The notes under the pieces are model-generated. The model was not told where the DNA came from and ran no database searches. It was given only the letters and a program-made list of their open reading frames with translations. Below are positions 7,487 to 8,484 of a stretch of 8,484 nucleotides of DNA, piece after piece. Position 1 is the first letter of the stretch. Each line of letters opens with the position of its first letter. The position numbers were made by a program, and so were the translations under genes. This stretch comes from an uncultured Eggerthellaceae bacterium (GTDB taxonomy: Bacteria > Actinomycetota > Coriobacteriia > Coriobacteriales > Eggerthellaceae), in assembly GCA_946631805.1 (NCBI GenBank), contig CAMPAJ010000061.1, positions 1 through 8,484 of the forward strand, written 5' to 3'.

Positions 7487-7639
7487 GCCTCGACCGTCCG
7501 TCCCACCGCCCTGCGAGGGGGAGGCGGGGGTCGTGAGCGATTCTGCAGGCACTGTCCCTGTTATACACATCAGTTAGCCGAAGCCAAGCGAACGGCCCCC
7601 GCCTCCCCCTCGCAGGGCGGTGGGACGGACGGTCGAGGC
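7487..7639. repeat. Perfect 44-bp inverted repeat with a 65-bp spacer (MITE-like or invertible element)
   Basis: The left arm (7487-7530) and right arm (7596-7639) are exact reverse complements over 44 bases. The arms are very G/C-rich (each starts or ends with the run GCCTCGACCGTCCG and reaches GAGGCGGGGG towards the centre), and pairing resumes for three more bases after one mismatch. Each arm also has a small internal palindrome (CCCTGCGAGGG). The 65-bp centre (7531-7595) is less G/C-rich and carries a promoter-like sequence on the minus strand. No ORF fits the element and no clear target-site duplication flanks it. The right arm abuts the T-tract of the upstream gene's terminator. It could be a non-autonomous mobile element, a family of intergenic palindromes, or an invertible promoter; no recombinase is in the window. 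Confidence 0.93.
7560..7587 (-). promoter_or_regulatory. Promoter-like sequence in the spacer of the inverted repeat, pointing towards the kinase gene
   Basis: On the minus strand TTGGCT (7587-7582) and TATAAC (7565-7560) are separated by 16 bases. The -10 matches five of six consensus bases and the -35 four of six. A transcript starting near 7552 would pass through the left arm and reach the kinase gene after about 160 bases. Whether it is active is unknown, and the promoter nearer the kinase may be enough on its own. Confidence 0.4.
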
Positions 7640-7670
7640 AAAATAAAGCCCGCCGCTTTGGGGCGACGGG
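7640..7670 (-). terminator. Rho-independent terminator of the small acidic peptide gene
   Basis: On the minus strand CCCGTCGC (7670-7663), a six-base loop and GCGGCGGG (7656-7649) form an 8-bp stem with one G-T wobble, followed by CTTTATTTTG. It lies about 30 bases after the TAA of the 72-residue gene, so that gene is probably a single-gene transcript separate from the kinase genes. Confidence 0.85.
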
Positions 7671-7700
7671 TCGATGAGGTGGCGCGAAGGTTGTGAAGCG

Positions 7701-7919
7701 TTAGCGGATGGAATCTTCGTCCGCGGAGAACGGCAGGTCGGACGCTACGAACGGATTGCCGGCGGCGGCGAGCATGTCCAGATCGTCGTCGCACAGCTCG
7801 ATGATGCGGCATTCGGGGTCGAGCACGGCAAGGCAACGTGCCAGCAGCGCATCGCGGAATTCTTCGGTCCCTTCCGAGAAATCCTGCGTGAACAGCCTCT
7901 CGAAGAATGTATCGTCCAT
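7701..7919 (-). CDS. Small acidic protein with RiPP-leader-like features; candidate substrate of the C39 exporter
   Basis: This 72-residue protein has no family that I can name with certainty. It is strongly acidic (19 Asp/Glu against 5 Arg and no Lys) and has no signal peptide or membrane helix. An N-terminal helical stretch (FFERLFTQDFSEGTEEFRDA) leads to ELCDDDLDMLAAAG at 41-54. In the double-glycine leader register, L42 is at -12, D46 at -8, L47 at -7, L50 at -4 and A52-A53 at -2/-1, matching the L..xE.L..I/L spacing with AA in place of GG. Cleavage after A53 or G54 would free an 18-19 residue tail, NPFVASDLPFSADEDSIR with or without the Gly. The start at 7919 is chosen over an in-frame ATG at 7937, because GAGGAGG (7925-7931) sits five bases before 7919 and inside the longer reading frame. 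It has its own promoter region and terminator. It could instead be a small regulator unrelated to export. Confidence 0.8.
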   Translation of the reverse strand: MDDTFFERLFTQDFSEGTEEFRDALLARCLAVLDPECRIIELCDDDLDMLAAAGNPFVASDLPFSADEDSIR

Positions 7920-7924
7920 GCTCG

Positions 7925-7931
7925 CCTCCTC
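7925..7931 (-). promoter_or_regulatory. Strong ribosome binding site of the small acidic peptide gene
   Basis: GAGGAGG on the minus strand lies five bases before the ATG at 7919. It is the best Shine-Dalgarno in the window and argues for high translation of the 72-residue product, as expected of a precursor peptide or an abundant small protein. Confidence 0.85.
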
Positions 7932-7955
7932 TCGCATCTTGATTGCTCAACGTTT

Positions 7956-7972
7956 TCTGACTCTTATACACG
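7956..7972 (-). promoter_or_regulatory. Candidate -10 region of the small acidic peptide gene
   Basis: On the minus strand GACGTGTATAAGAGTCA contains TATAAG (7968-7963), about 44 bases before the ATG. No consensus -35 is found 15-18 bases upstream, so an activator such as the neighbouring response regulator may be needed. The core is nearly the same as one in the inverted-repeat spacer (GATGTGTATAACAG). An AT-rich tract with TTCTAAATTGTTAA follows upstream at about 7991-8005. The region 7920-8036 holds no gene. Confidence 0.4.
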
Positions 7973-8036
7973 TCCAAACTCGATGCCGTCTTAACAATTT
8001 AGAAATAGTTTTATGTTCACCACGTGCCCACATTAA

Positions 8037-8484
8037 TTACCCAAGCACGAGCCCTGCCGGGGTGAGCTTTACGTAGTACATGATCTCGAGGAACGCGTAG
8101 AACGCCACGAAACCGACGAACAGGCCATTGGCATAGCGCGGTTTGATGCGGTGCAGCCATTTGGCCATGAGCGGATACACGACCCACACGATGAACGTGG
8201 CGGCAACCGAGTACACGAGCGTGTTCTGCAAGACGATCTGCCCCATGAAGTTGAACGGCAGGTCGCGGTAGTCCCACAGCTCGAAGTTCGCATTGGCCGT
8301 GATGCCGGTCGTGAAGTCGATGCTCGCACATACGAGCATGTTCACCAGGAAGCTGATGATGAGCGTCAGCCACACGCGCCCGCCGGTCTTCTTGAGCACC
8401 CATTCCTTGAACGGAAACAACAGCAGCGCGATGAGCACGACCGCGATGCCCTCGGCCGGGTACGGGCACAGCCACCAATCCCAC
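8037..8484 (-). CDS. PF06541 (CmpB-like) multi-pass membrane protein, 'putative ABC transporter permease', 5' end outside the window
   Basis: The visible 148 residues run in frame from the window edge (WDWWLCPYPAEGIAVVLIALLLFPFKEW) to a TAA, so the real start lies beyond 8484 and the GTG at 8438 is internal. There are about four hydrophobic segments (near visible residues 10-24, 36-52, 77-100 and 116-140). The motif FELWDYRDLPFNFMGQI is the hallmark I associate with PF06541, whose members have a conserved WDYS.xPFN.xG.I segment after a helix. The members are called putative ABC transporter permeases, but their function is not well established. The gene ends about 115 bases before the small acidic peptide gene, without a clear terminator. 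It probably is an ordinary neighbour rather than part of the export system. Confidence 0.75.
   Translation of the reverse strand, partial: WDWWLCPYPAEGIAVVLIALLLFPFKEWVLKKTGGRVWLTLIISFLVNMLVCASIDFTTGITANANFELWDYRDLPFNFMGQIVLQNTLVYSVAATFIVWVVYPLMAKWLHRIKPRYANGLFVGFVAFYAFLEIMYYVKLTPAGLVLG

Noticed and set aside
7421..7696. Small plus-strand and minus-strand frames across the inverted repeat (with SPSQGGGTDGR-type translations)
   Set aside because: They arise from the repeat arms themselves, cross the terminator and promoter, and have no ribosome binding site.
7920..7937. Upstream ATG at 7937 as start of the small acidic protein (78 residues)
   Set aside because: The strong GAGGAGG site lies inside this extension and is correctly spaced only for the ATG at 7919; no good site precedes 7937.
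7553..7975. An IS50/Tn5-like insertion sequence bounded by the two mosaic-end-like sequences
   Set aside because: The two end-like sequences are in direct, not inverted, orientation, no transposase lies between them, and the segment between holds the peptide gene with its own terminator. Relic single ends remain possible and are noted as a finding.
8017..8484. 155-residue minus-strand frame at the right edge, overlapping the membrane protein
   Set aside because: It is out of frame with the hydrophobic PF06541-like sequence and is rich in Arg/His without any domain.
1..8484. CRISPR array, tRNA or rRNA genes, replication origin
   Set aside because: No regularly spaced repeats, no cloverleaf-like sequence and no rRNA-like stretch were seen on reading both strands.

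Overview
The window is high in G+C and encodes everything on the minus strand, so transcription runs from the high to the low coordinates. The gene types suggest a Coriobacteriia/Eggerthellaceae-like gut actinobacterium: a multi-pass LytS/YehU-type sensor kinase, a response regulator with a SARP-like output domain, a PF06541 (CmpB-like) membrane protein and an NHLM-class peptide exporter. This taxonomic guess is inference; no rRNA or marker gene is present.

Layout in the direction of transcription: (a) 8484-8037, the C-terminal part of a PF06541 membrane protein, cut by the window edge; (b) 8036-7920, an AT-rich promoter region; (c) 7919-7701, a very acidic 72-residue protein that reads like a RiPP/bacteriocin leader with a double-glycine-type processing register (AA in place of GG) and a short C-terminal tail; (d) 7700-7395, a 306-bp non-coding region holding an intrinsic terminator, a perfect 44-bp inverted repeat around a 65-bp centre that contains a promoter-like sequence, and a second promoter close to the kinase gene; (e) 7394-6090 and 6082-5282, a sensor histidine kinase (TTG start) and its response regulator; (f) 5281-5177, a 105-bp gap; (g) 5176-4622, an ECF-like sigma factor; (h) 4625-4119, a short HlyD-like membrane protein; (i) 4109-1950, an ABC exporter with an N-terminal C39 peptidase; (j) 1948-1, a second ABC exporter of the NHLM ABC2 type, cut by the window edge before Walker B.

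Genes g to j are overlapping or nearly so and look like one translationally coupled operon. Together h, i and j form the NHLM-type export set: adaptor, peptidase-containing ABC protein and second ABC protein. The likely joint story, which is inference, is a signal-responsive secretion system. The two-component pair senses something at the membrane, the sigma factor and regulator control expression, and the C39 transporter matures and exports a small peptide, for which the 72-residue protein is the best candidate in view. No modification enzyme (LanM, radical SAM, YcaO or similar) lies inside the window. The most unusual non-coding feature is the 44-bp inverted repeat flanking a promoter-like segment, the arrangement seen in invertible (phase-variable) promoters, although a simple intergenic repeat element remains possible.
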